Part shown: in pieces, positions 8,895 to 16,805 of the stretch | How the letters are laid out: every line of letters starts with the position of its first letter | Position numbering within the stretch: position 1 is the first letter of the stretch | Source: Ruegeria faecimaris | Lineage (GTDB): Bacteria > Pseudomonadota > Alphaproteobacteria > Rhodobacterales > Rhodobacteraceae | Length of the DNA stretch: 64,000 bases | Direction of reading: 5' to 3' | NCBI RefSeq assembly: GCF_900182615.1 | Contig: NZ_FXTE01000007.1 | Coordinates: 108,615 to 172,614, forward strand | Notes under the pieces: generated by a model | What the model saw: only the letters and a program-made list of their open reading frames with translations | The model's database searches: none | Told to the model about the DNA's origin: nothing | Position numbers and translations under genes: made by a program

Positions 8895-9500
8895 TTAACT
8901 TGCCACAAAGCCGGAATCATTGATCGGAGAGGTTGTTACCCAAAGCTCTACGGCTTCTACGTCCCCCAATACGACTGAGAAATGACGGGTGGATGTGTCG
9001 TGGTGAACGACGTCACCTGGCGACATAATGAAAACCTTGTCACCAAGGTGATATTCAAGCCGTCCCGAGATCAGATAGCAAAACGCCTCGCCCTCATGCC
9101 GCATCTTTTCGGAAACGTGCCCCGGGGGGCGATGAACGATCTGTGGGTTGAACAATGCACCGGTAAAACCAGGGCCCAGCTTCTCATAAAACCTGCCCCG
9201 CATACCCAAGGAATATGTCTGGCGGTTGTCCTTTGCCACATATTCGCTGAACACCTCGGGTACGCTGAGCAGCTTTTCGATGCTGGTTTGAAGTGCCGCG
9301 GCAATCGCCATCAGCGAGGTCAGCGAGGGTGAGCTCAGGCCGCGCTCGACCTGAGACAGAAAGCCCGTTGTCAGATCAGAGGTCTGTGCGACCTTGTCCA
9401 AAGTCAGGCCCATCGCCTTGCGCCGTCTGCGAATTGCCTGCCCCAGCTCGGTCGGCGTGCCTTTCGGCTTTGATTTGTCGCGCGCGTTTTCTGCGGTCAT
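8895..9500 (-). CDS. XRE-family regulator with C-terminal cupin domain
   Basis: A 201-residue transcription factor. A helix-turn-helix of the XRE type covers about residues 17-75 (LGQAIRRRRKAMGLTLDKVA, then GFLSQVERGLSSPSLTSL), and a cupin_2 fold covers about 110-195 (GHVSEKMRHEGEAF, then SPGDVVHHDTSTRHFSV). Such two-domain proteins usually sense a small metabolite in the cupin and control a neighbouring transport or catabolic operon. It lies upstream of and on the same strand as the ABC operon, separated by 133 bases, and probably controls it and itself. Confidence 0.88.
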   Translation of the reverse strand: MTAENARDKSKPKGTPTELGQAIRRRRKAMGLTLDKVAQTSDLTTGFLSQVERGLSSPSLTSLMAIAAALQTSIEKLLSVPEVFSEYVAKDNRQTYSLGMRGRFYEKLGPGFTGALFNPQIVHRPPGHVSEKMRHEGEAFCYLISGRLEYHLGDKVFIMSPGDVVHHDTSTRHFSVVLGDVEAVELWVTTSPINDSGFVAS

Positions 9501-9560
9501 TCCCTGTCTCCCGGAATCGTGGGTTGGCGCGCATTCAACCGGATCGCAGAAGAAATATCA

Positions 9561-9590
9561 AAATTTTTTTTAGCAGAGGTAAATTTTTTT
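9561..9590 (-). promoter_or_regulatory. Phased A/T tracts and TTTA-N7-TAAA repeat upstream of the XRE regulator
   Basis: AAATTTTTTT occurs at 9561-9570 and again at 9581-9590, exactly 20 bases apart, that is two helical turns. Between them TTTAGCAGAGGTAAA (9569-9583) forms a TTTA/TAAA inverted repeat. Phased tracts of this sort bend DNA. The position 60-90 bases before the regulator gene suggests promoter or autoregulatory function; this is inference. Confidence 0.35.
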
Positions 9591-9659
9591 GGGAAGATCC
9601 GGGTGTAAACCTTCAAACCCCTCAATTTTTCCAACGGCTTAGTATCTAGCGAAACAGAA

Positions 9660-10361
9660 TCAGAGTTTGATTGAGTGACGCCGATCCGCCGAGATCATGT
9701 CGCGGATGTTCTGGACGATTTGTTCCGCATGGGCGCTCGCCAACCGGTCGGCCTCGGTGATGTCCTGGGCCGCTATAGCTGCGATTATGTCGTCATGTTC
9801 CAGGGAATACCGATCCGGTAACCGATCCCCAAAGGACGAATAATAGGGCCGCATGATCCGTTGCCCTTCGTTCAGCAATCTGCGCGTCAGGCTTTCGTAA
9901 TATGGGTTGCGCCCTGCTTTGGCGATTGCATTATGAAGCTCTGCATTTTTTGCGATCATGGTCAGAACGTCATTTTTGGCAGCTGCATCCGAAAATTCCT
10001 GCTGCCGCATGCGAATGTCGCACAGATCCTGGTCCGTTCGGTATTCGGCGGCCAGCCGGGTTGTAACGCGATACATCAGGGTCATCGCATCAAAGAATGT
10101 GTGAAGATTCAAAAAGTCTATGGGCGCCACGATGCTCGCGCGGTTCGGCAGTGTCGCCACCAACCCTTCCGACGTCAGCCTGACAAGGGCTTCACGGATC
10201 GGGGTGCGCGACATCGAGAACCGCTCGCTCAGCTTGGCCTCGTCTATGGCGCTGCCGGGCGCAAGGGCGAGGTCGATGATTTCGTCCCGCAGGGTTTCAT
10301 AGACGAACTGAACGCCTGATCCACGTTTGCGGCCGGCTTCGACCGGCTTTCGTTTTTCCAT
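9660..10361 (-). CDS. GntR-family regulator, FCD subfamily
   Basis: A 233-residue regulator with an N-terminal winged helix (VYETLRDEIIDLALAPGS, then LSERFSMSRTPIREALVRL at about residues 20-75) and a C-terminal all-helical FCD ligand-binding domain whose His and Asp metal ligands are likely in AELHNAIAKAGRN and the following helices. The open frame continues upstream, but ATG at 10361 begins where the conserved part starts. It is transcribed away from the DapA-family gene at 10619, and a palindrome suited to this family lies between them. It probably represses the plus-strand catabolic operon until its substrate is present. Confidence 0.88.
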   Translation of the reverse strand: MEKRKPVEAGRKRGSGVQFVYETLRDEIIDLALAPGSAIDEAKLSERFSMSRTPIREALVRLTSEGLVATLPNRASIVAPIDFLNLHTFFDAMTLMYRVTTRLAAEYRTDQDLCDIRMRQQEFSDAAAKNDVLTMIAKNAELHNAIAKAGRNPYYESLTRRLLNEGQRIMRPYYSSFGDRLPDRYSLEHDDIIAAIAAQDITEADRLASAHAEQIVQNIRDMISADRRHSIKL

Positions 10362-10510
10362 GTCAGAGCATTCCCTAGCCGCTGGATCGCGGTCCATCTG
10401 CGTTCGCACATCAATTTTGCCACACGTACCGGTGCTAAGTCGAGTGTTAATCCCAGCCAAAAACCAGTTGTTTTCACGTATTTTAGGGCCTTATTCCTTC
10501 TTGTCGAAAA

Positions 10511-10522
10511 TTTGTCGACAAA
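10511..10522. promoter_or_regulatory. Candidate GntR/FCD operator TTTGTCGACAAA
   Basis: TTTGTCGACAAA is a perfect 12-bp palindrome, preceded by a related half-site TTGTCGAAAA at 10501-10510. FCD-type regulators typically bind short TNGTNNNACNA-like palindromes in divergent promoters. It lies between the divergent regulator gene and the DapA-family gene, about 100 bases before the latter's start. Confidence 0.5.
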
Positions 10523-10618
10523 TAAAATATTTAAAGTAGACTGACGGCAAGATTACACGAATCCCTAACCCGGTGGGGCAATCCACCGGCCCGGCAAAAA
10601 AATACGGAGACCCAAATC

Positions 10619-11581
10619 GTGAACCCGAATGTCTTTTCCGGATGCATCCCGGCCCTGATGACGCCCTGTCGCGCGGATCGCAGTCCTGACTTTGAGGCGC
10701 TTGTGCGTAAAGGTCATGAGCTGATCGAGACGGGCATGTCCGCGGTTGTCTATTGTGGCTCGATGGGTGATTGGCCCCTTTTGACCGATGCGCAGCGTAT
10801 GCAGGGCGTCGAGGCGTTGGTCGGGGCTGGTATCCCGGTGATCGTGGGAACAGGCGCGATCAATTCGGCCTTGGCAATCCAGCATGCCGCACACGCGCAG
10901 AAAGTGGGCGCCAGCGGCTTGATGGTCATTCCCCGTGTACTGTCACGCGGCGCGTCCATGACTGCGCAGCGGCACCACTTCAAAGGCATTCTGGCCGCAG
11001 CACCGGATCTTCCCGCAGTGATCTACAACAGCCCTTATTACGGATTTACCACCCGTGCGGACCTGTTCTTTGATCTGCGCAAGGACCACCCGAACCTGAT
11101 CGGATACAAGGAATTCGGCGGCGCCGAAGATCTCCGCTATGCGTCCGAAAACATCACCAGCGGTGATGACAATGTTTCCCTGATGGTCGGCGTGGATACC
11201 GCGGTGTTCCACGGGATCGTGAATTGTGGCGCAACCGGCGCCATCACTGGGATCGGGAATGTGCTGCCCGATGAGATTCTGCATCTGGTGGATTTGTGTC
11301 AGGCGGCGGCCAAGGGCGATGCCAACGCGCGTGCCCGGGCGTTGGAGCTTGAGGCGGCTTTGGGCGTTTTGTCGTCCTTCGACGAAGGCACCGATCTTGT
11401 GCTCTACTACAAACACTTGATGGTTATGACGGGTCATCCCGAATACACGCATCATTTCAACGAAACAGATGCCCTTACTGACAGCCAGCGCGGCTATGTT
11501 GAACAACAGTTCAGACTGTTCCGTGCCTGGTACGAGAACTGGAGCAGTCAGGCCGGTTCTTCGGCGCAAAATGCAGCGTGA
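10619..11581 (+). CDS. DapA-family lyase/deaminase, probably 1-pyrroline-4-hydroxy-2-carboxylate deaminase
   Basis: A 320-residue TIM-barrel protein of the dihydrodipicolinate synthase/N-acetylneuraminate lyase superfamily. The Schiff-base lysine is K164 in GYKEFGG; the catalytic tyrosine is in NSPYYG (about 140); the substrate loop is the unusual GSMGDWPLL (48-55) rather than the GTTGE of DapA. This loop and the pairing with a ketoglutarate semialdehyde-type dehydrogenase match the HypD/LhpC deaminases of hydroxyproline breakdown. 5-Dehydro-4-deoxyglucarate dehydratase would give the same product and is the main alternative. The start is GTG at 10619, with GGAGA a few bases upstream. Confidence 0.8.
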   Translation: MNPNVFSGCIPALMTPCRADRSPDFEALVRKGHELIETGMSAVVYCGSMGDWPLLTDAQRMQGVEALVGAGIPVIVGTGAINSALAIQHAAHAQKVGASGLMVIPRVLSRGASMTAQRHHFKGILAAAPDLPAVIYNSPYYGFTTRADLFFDLRKDHPNLIGYKEFGGAEDLRYASENITSGDDNVSLMVGVDTAVFHGIVNCGATGAITGIGNVLPDEILHLVDLCQAAAKGDANARARALELEAALGVLSSFDEGTDLVLYYKHLMVMTGHPEYTHHFNETDALTDSQRGYVEQQFRLFRAWYENWSSQAGSSAQNAA

Positions 11582-11590
11582 GGATTGGGT

Positions 11591-13129
11591 ATGTCGTTGA
11601 ATAATGGATATGTTTTTCGCGGTCAGCACTTGATTGGCGGTCAGTGGGTTGGAGCTGATGAAAGCTTTGCCTCCAGCCCTGTCTCGGGTGAGGGGAGCAA
11701 CTTTGCTGCGGGAACGCCTGAGTTGGTTGATCAGGCCTGTACCCTGGCCGAGGCTGCCTTTGGAGATTACGCCAATCGCAGCCGAGGGGATCGAGCCAGA
11801 TTCCTGAATGCTATCGCGGATGAGATCGAGGCCCGTGCCGAGGCCATCACCAGCATTGGCAGTGCAGAAACCGGTCTGCCCGAGATGCGTCTTCAAGGCG
11901 AGCGGGGACGCACGGTTGGTCAGTTGCGCATGTTTGCCGAATTCGTCCAGGATGGTGCGTATCTAGAGCGCCGCCATGATCTGGCGATGCCGGATCGCCA
12001 ACCCGCCCCACGTCCTGACATCAAGATGATGCAGCGCCCGGTTGGCCCGGTGGCTGTTTTTGGCGCCTCGAACTTCCCCTTGGCATTTTCGGTTGCCGGA
12101 GGTGACACCGCATCGGCACTGGCCGCAGGTTGCCCGGTCGTGGTCAAAGGCCACCCCGCCCACCCGGGCACCGGCGAAATCGTCGCTGATGCCATCCACG
12201 CGGCGGCCAGGGCGACCGGTATGCCCGACGGCGTATTCTCATTGGTGCAAGGTGGGGACCGCAGCATCGGAGAAGCATTGGTAAAGCATCCGGCAATCCG
12301 TGCCGTGGGCTTTACCGGTGGGCTGGCCGGAGGCAGGGCGCTGTTTGACCTCTGCGCAAGCCGCCCAGACCCGATCCCGTTCTTTGGTGAATTGGGCTCG
12401 GTCAATCCGATGTTTGTTCTTCCAAACGCTATGGCCGCCAGAGGTGAAGAGATCGGCAAAGCCTGGGCGGGGTCGATGACCATGGGGGCAGGGCAGTTTT
12501 GCACCAATCCGGGCGTTGCCGTGATGATCACAGGCGATGATGCTGACCAATTTATCGATGCTGCTGCGAGTGCCCTGAGTACAGTGCCGTCACAGACCAT
12601 GCTGACCGATGGGATTGCCGAGGCATTTCGATCCGGCCAATCGCATTTGGCCGAACATCCTGCCGTGCGCACGATCCATCAAGGTTCCACTGCAGGCCGT
12701 TCAGCTGAACCGGCGCTATTCGAAACCGATGCCGAAGCGTTTCTGGCTGATCCCAGCCTCAGCGAAGAAGTGTTTGGGCCCGCATCGCTGATTGTGCGCG
12801 TGGGCTCGGAAAAAGAGATGGTTGCCTTGTCAGCCCAGCTGGACGGGCAACTTACGGCCACGATCCAGATGGATGACAGTGACACCGCGCTGGCGCAGCA
12901 ACTCTTCCCGATTCTGGAGCGCAAGGCCGGGCGGTTGCTGTTCAACGGCTTCCCAACCGGGGTCGAGGTGGTGGGGTCCATGGTCCACGGGGGGCCTTAT
13001 CCTGCCAGCACGAATTTCGGCGCGACAAGCGTCGGCACAATGGCCATCCGCCGTTGGCTGCGACCCGTAGCATATCAGAACATGCCCGCCGCACTCAGCC
13101 CCGAAGATCTGGAAGGCTCGACGCAATAA
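11591..13129 (+). CDS. Aldehyde dehydrogenase, probably 2,5-dioxovalerate (alpha-ketoglutarate semialdehyde) dehydrogenase
   Basis: A 512-residue NAD(P)+-dependent aldehyde dehydrogenase. The nucleophile cysteine sits in GAGQFCTNPG (about residue 304), the general-base glutamate in GELGSVNP, and the cofactor-binding part in VFGASNFPLAFS. The FGASNFPLAF pattern is characteristic of the ketoglutarate semialdehyde branch (KGSADH type III). The product would be 2-oxoglutarate. ATG at 11591 was chosen over TTG at 11585 because GAGG at 11579-11583 is well spaced from it. It follows the DapA-family stop by 9 bases. Confidence 0.87.
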   Translation: MSLNNGYVFRGQHLIGGQWVGADESFASSPVSGEGSNFAAGTPELVDQACTLAEAAFGDYANRSRGDRARFLNAIADEIEARAEAITSIGSAETGLPEMRLQGERGRTVGQLRMFAEFVQDGAYLERRHDLAMPDRQPAPRPDIKMMQRPVGPVAVFGASNFPLAFSVAGGDTASALAAGCPVVVKGHPAHPGTGEIVADAIHAAARATGMPDGVFSLVQGGDRSIGEALVKHPAIRAVGFTGGLAGGRALFDLCASRPDPIPFFGELGSVNPMFVLPNAMAARGEEIGKAWAGSMTMGAGQFCTNPGVAVMITGDDADQFIDAAASALSTVPSQTMLTDGIAEAFRSGQSHLAEHPAVRTIHQGSTAGRSAEPALFETDAEAFLADPSLSEEVFGPASLIVRVGSEKEMVALSAQLDGQLTATIQMDDSDTALAQQLFPILERKAGRLLFNGFPTGVEVVGSMVHGGPYPASTNFGATSVGTMAIRRWLRPVAYQNMPAALSPEDLEGSTQ

Positions 13130-13183
13130 GCGGTGAACCACAGGGCTGAGGCAAGAAATTCCTTCGGCCATATCAAAGGCTTT

Positions 13184-13202
13184 GGCCCCGGTGAACGGGG
13201 CC
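13184..13202 (+). terminator. GC hairpin between dehydrogenase and TRAP genes
   Basis: GGCCCCG and CGGGGCC form a 7-bp stem around GTGAA, 55 bases after the dehydrogenase stop and 126 bases before the TRAP binding-protein gene. There is no uridine tract, so it could be an attenuator or a mRNA stabiliser. The rest of this 198-base spacer shows no gene. Confidence 0.4.
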
Positions 13203-13327
13203 GGGCAGGGACACCCAGATCGGCTGTTCCGTATCATCCGCAACACTCTGCCATAGAAGCAGATCACCGGAAATTCCGCGTCATTCGACGTGCAAAATCG
13301 GGCTTTGGCCCATAACAGGAGGACAAG

Positions 13328-14392
13328 ATGAAACTCTTCTCGAACTTTGCCGCCCTGGCGGTAACAGCCACGCTTGCAATGCCCGCAAGCGCCGCAGAAA
13401 TTGAATGGAAGATGACCGCAGCGATTGGTGAAGGTTCATTCTTTTACCAGAACTTCATGGAACGATTTGCGGCTAATGTGGACACACTGACCGCGGGGCG
13501 CATGCATGTCCAACCTTTTGGCGCGGGCGTTCTGGCCCCGGCCTTCAAGGCGTATGAAGTAGTTCAGGACGGCATCGTCGAAGCCGGGCATTCCACGCCG
13601 TCTTATCTGGTAAACCAGGACCCGACCAATGCCGTTTTCGCCAGCTTCCCCGGTGGAATGTCCGGCGAGGCGACCCTGCACTGGATCTATGAAGGCGGCG
13701 GTGAGCAGATGCTGCAGGATTTCCGCCGCGAAGAAATGGGTCTGCACACGCTGGTCGTTGGGGTCGGTACGTCCGAAGTTATGGCGCATTCGAACGTCAA
13801 GATCGAAACAACCAACGATCTGAAGGGCGTCAAATACCGGACCTCGGGCGCATGGGCCGCTGTTCTACAGGAAAGCTTTGGCGGCGTTCCGACGGTTGTC
13901 CCGGGAAATGAAATCTACACTTTGCTGCAGCGTAAGGGTGTGGACGCGGTCGAATGGTCGACACCAGGAGGCAATATCTCTGAAGGTTTCCACGAGGTTG
14001 CGCCCTATATGATCATGCCCGGCGTGCATCAGCCGTCCTTTCTGTGGGAAGTCTTCGTCAAACAGGAAACCTGGGATGCTCTGCCCGAGGATATCAAGCT
14101 TCAGGTTACCGCAGCGGCCAAGCTGACAACATACGAAAGCTTCACACATTTCGGTCACGCGGACATTCAAGCCATGGCTGCCTTCCGCGACACCAAAGTT
14201 GAAATCATCAACATGGTACCAGCGGAATCCGAAAAGATCCGCGCCGCCGGGCGCGATTGGGCCCGTAGCCAGGCTGCCAAAAAAGCCGAAGGCGGAAGCG
14301 CCCGGATGCAAGAGGTTCTGGACAGCTACCTCACCTATCAAGCGAACTGGGCCGAGAATTCGGGTTATTTGGTTCGCGACAGCGCCGAATAA
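13328..14392 (+). CDS. TRAP transporter substrate-binding protein (DctP family)
   Basis: A 354-residue periplasmic receptor with a signal peptide ending ASA before AEIEW. The DctP fold is shown by LKGVKYRTSGAWA with the conserved ligand-binding arginine near residue 170, and by the DAVEWSTPGGN segment, which in this subgroup contributes to binding carboxylated ligands. It should capture the substrate of the upstream pathway (hydroxyproline or a related acid) and pass it to the membrane subunits encoded next. GGAGGAC lies just before ATG at 13328. Confidence 0.92.
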   Translation: MKLFSNFAALAVTATLAMPASAAEIEWKMTAAIGEGSFFYQNFMERFAANVDTLTAGRMHVQPFGAGVLAPAFKAYEVVQDGIVEAGHSTPSYLVNQDPTNAVFASFPGGMSGEATLHWIYEGGGEQMLQDFRREEMGLHTLVVGVGTSEVMAHSNVKIETTNDLKGVKYRTSGAWAAVLQESFGGVPTVVPGNEIYTLLQRKGVDAVEWSTPGGNISEGFHEVAPYMIMPGVHQPSFLWEVFVKQETWDALPEDIKLQVTAAAKLTTYESFTHFGHADIQAMAAFRDTKVEIINMVPAESEKIRAAGRDWARSQAAKKAEGGSARMQEVLDSYLTYQANWAENSGYLVRDSAE

Positions 14393-14412
14393 GCTCTGCC
14401 CTGACATTGGTT

Positions 14413-14441
14413 GGATGACTGGATATTCGTGCCGGTCATCC
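14413..14441 (+). terminator. Intercistronic hairpin after the TRAP binding-protein gene
   Basis: GGATGACTGG (14413-14422) pairs with CCGGTCATCC (14432-14441) through ten pairs including one U-G, with a 9-base loop. It lies between the receptor gene and the small membrane subunit gene and lacks a uridine run. Its likely effect is to raise receptor mRNA relative to the membrane genes. Confidence 0.5.
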
Positions 14442-14457
14442 GTTTCCGGGGACATAC

Positions 14458-14997
14458 ATGACCACTATTCTCAGAGTCATCGACGCGATTGCTGGGGCGC
14501 TGGCCCTGCTGGGTCGATGCGTAATTTTTGCCCTGATCGTGGCAATGCTGTACGAGGTTGTTGCTCGCTATGCGTTTGGTGCGCCGACGCTTTGGGCGTT
14601 TGATATCTCGTACATGCTGAACGGTTCGGTTTTTCTGCTTGGGGCGGCTTATGCCCTGCGCTGTGACGTGCATGTCAGGATCGACTTTCTGTCGCAGCGT
14701 ATGCCAATGCGGGCGCAGCAGCTGTTGAACGGTGCTGTCTTTCTGTTGGTCATGACACCGATCACGACCATCTTTGCCTGGGTTGCAAGCAAAAAAGCCT
14801 GGAAAGCACTGATCACGGGAGAGGTCGAAAGCGTCAGCCCCTGGGCGCCGGTTGTCTGGCCGTTTTACACGGTCATCGCCGTTGGTCTGGCGGCCTTGGC
14901 GCTGCAATTCCTGGCTGAGGCGATCAAGTTGCTTTCGGGGCGCAAGAACCCTGGTGAGGCGCCCGGCGAACTGGACGGCATGGAAGAAAACCAATGA
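14458..14997 (+). CDS. TRAP transporter small permease (DctQ family)
   Basis: A 179-residue inner-membrane protein with four predicted spans (near residues 14-36, 52-70, 88-108 and 130-152). The motif EVVARYAFGAPTLWAFDIS between the first two spans is diagnostic for DctQ. It forms a complex with the large permease encoded by the overlapping next gene. Its stop overlaps that gene's ATG by 4 bases. Confidence 0.9.
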   Translation: MTTILRVIDAIAGALALLGRCVIFALIVAMLYEVVARYAFGAPTLWAFDISYMLNGSVFLLGAAYALRCDVHVRIDFLSQRMPMRAQQLLNGAVFLLVMTPITTIFAWVASKKAWKALITGEVESVSPWAPVVWPFYTVIAVGLAALALQFLAEAIKLLSGRKNPGEAPGELDGMEENQ

Positions 14998-16304
14998 CAC
15001 CATTACTGATGTTTGCAGCCCTTTTTGTGCTGGTCTTTGCCGGAGTGCCGGTGGCCTTTTCGCTCATCATCATCTCCGTCGCCTTTGGCTACATGGTGTT
15101 CGGCGAGCTGATCTTTTTGCAGCTTTATGGTCCGCTGCTTCATACGGCTTCGAATTTCGTACTGGCAGCAATCCCTCTGTTCATTTTCATGGGGGCGATA
15201 CTTGAGCGTTCGGGGATCGCGAAACGTCTGTTCTTTGCACTGCAGTTGTGGCTGGGCGGCTTGCCCGGTGGATTGGCGCTGTCGACGATTGCAATGTGCG
15301 CGGTTTTCGCCGCCGCATCCGGTGTTGTAGGTGCGGTCGAGATAGTTGTGGGGTTGATGGCCATCCCAGCCATGACCAAAGCGGGTTATCGTAATGACCT
15401 CATCGCGGGAACAATCTGTGCAGGGGGCTCACTGGGGACAATAATTCCACCCTCGGTCATTGTGGTCGTCTATGCGTCGATTGCGCAGCTGTCGATTGGC
15501 AAGCTGTTTGCCGCATCTATCCTGCCCGGCTTGCTGATGGTGGTGTTCTTCGTGATTTATATTTTGGTGCGCAGCATGGTCCGACCTGCTGACGCTCCTC
15601 CGTTGCCACAGGCAGAGCGCGCGATGCCAACCGGCCGTAAGATGAAGGTGACGTTGACAGCATTGTTGCCCCCGCTGGCATTGATTGTCCTGGTGCTGGG
15701 CTCGCTTCTGGCCGGTGTTGCCTCGGCTACCGAAGCTGCCGCAGTCGGGGCCGCCGGTACGATCCTGCTGGCTTTGATGTTTCGGGAACTAAACCTGAAA
15801 CTGATGTCCGAGGCACTGAATGTGACCCTGCGCATCACCGCTATGATCATGTTGATCGTGGCCGGAGGCACGATGTTCACCAGCATCTTTGCGGTCACCG
15901 GAGGCGGACAGCTGGTGCGCGATACTGTTGCCGGGATCGGGTATGGCAATGCCGGTATCATCGCATTCTTTTTGTTGGTGGTCTTTTTCGCGGGCTTTGT
16001 ACTGGACTGGGTGTCGATCGTTCTGATTTTCATTCCGATCTTTGCCCCGATCGTGAAATCCGCCGGAATCGATCCGATCTGGTTTGCCATGATGGTTCTA
16101 GTGGTGATTCAGACTTCGTATCTGACACCGCCAATGGCACCGTCGATTTTCTATCTTCGCTCAATCGCTCCGCGTGACATGAGCTATGGGCAGATGTATC
16201 GCGGCGTGTTGCCCTTTGTAGGGGCGCAAATGCTGGTTCTTTTGGTTATCATCCTGATCCCCGAAGTGGCGACATGGTTGCCAGAGATATTGGTCGGGCT
16301 TTGA
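14994..16304 (+). CDS. TRAP transporter large permease (DctM family)
   Basis: A 436-residue protein with about twelve membrane spans, the sodium-coupled transport subunit. GGSLGTIIPPSVIVVVYAS near residue 150 is the family's signature, repeated in modified form as SYLTPPMAPSIFYLRS near 380. Together with the two preceding genes it forms a complete TRAP system, most likely serving the DapA-family/dehydrogenase pathway upstream. Confidence 0.93.
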   Translation: MTPLLMFAALFVLVFAGVPVAFSLIIISVAFGYMVFGELIFLQLYGPLLHTASNFVLAAIPLFIFMGAILERSGIAKRLFFALQLWLGGLPGGLALSTIAMCAVFAAASGVVGAVEIVVGLMAIPAMTKAGYRNDLIAGTICAGGSLGTIIPPSVIVVVYASIAQLSIGKLFAASILPGLLMVVFFVIYILVRSMVRPADAPPLPQAERAMPTGRKMKVTLTALLPPLALIVLVLGSLLAGVASATEAAAVGAAGTILLALMFRELNLKLMSEALNVTLRITAMIMLIVAGGTMFTSIFAVTGGGQLVRDTVAGIGYGNAGIIAFFLLVVFFAGFVLDWVSIVLIFIPIFAPIVKSAGIDPIWFAMMVLVVIQTSYLTPPMAPSIFYLRSIAPRDMSYGQMYRGVLPFVGAQMLVLLVIILIPEVATWLPEILVGL

Positions 16305-16358
16305 CATAGATCTTGGTCTTGCCCCTTCAGATGCCTGGCCCCTGTTCAATGGGCTAGG

Positions 16359-16718
16359 TCATCGCCCTAGTTGTTTCGAAAGATCTTTCGGTTCCGGTAA
16401 CTTGTCCGCATTCTGCGCCGCCCATTGATGCATCTCATACAGCAGTGGAAGCAGGCTTTGACCCAGAGGTGTGAGGCTGTATTCGACATGCGGCGGTATG
16501 GTCTTGAAGTCTTTGCGAGAGACAAAGCCCGTCGTCTGCAACTCGGTCAGCTGGCGCGTCAACGTTCGATGCGTGATGCGTCCGAGGTTTCGCTGAAGCT
16601 GGTTGAACCGGCAGTCCCCCTGCGAAAGCCAGTAGATGATCAACAGCTTCCATCGACCTGAGATCGCTGAGATCAATGCTTCGATCTGACAATGATCCTC
16701 TAACTCATCATGTTTCAA
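16359..16718 (-). CDS. HxlR-family transcriptional regulator
   Basis: A 119-residue winged-helix protein. ALISAISGRWKLLIIYWL near residue 12 and FNQLQRNLGRITHRTLTRQL near 36 are typical HxlR DNA-binding segments. Its lone cysteine near the N-terminus (EDHCQIE) could respond to oxidants, as in QorR/YodB-type members. It is divergent from the flavoprotein gene, with 87 bases between starts, so it very likely controls that gene. Confidence 0.9.
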   Translation of the reverse strand: MKHDELEDHCQIEALISAISGRWKLLIIYWLSQGDCRFNQLQRNLGRITHRTLTRQLTELQTTGFVSRKDFKTIPPHVEYSLTPLGQSLLPLLYEMHQWAAQNADKLPEPKDLSKQLGR

Positions 16719-16805
16719 GGTAGTATCCTATATGACCGTACTTGTTCGTGTGAACGTGCAATTTTAGATAGTGGTCAGAACGTTATGCCGCAACGGGGGG
16801 ACCCT

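Noticed and set aside
10943..11896. 317-codon open frame on the minus strand
   Set aside because: Antisense to the DapA-family and dehydrogenase genes; no recognisable domain.
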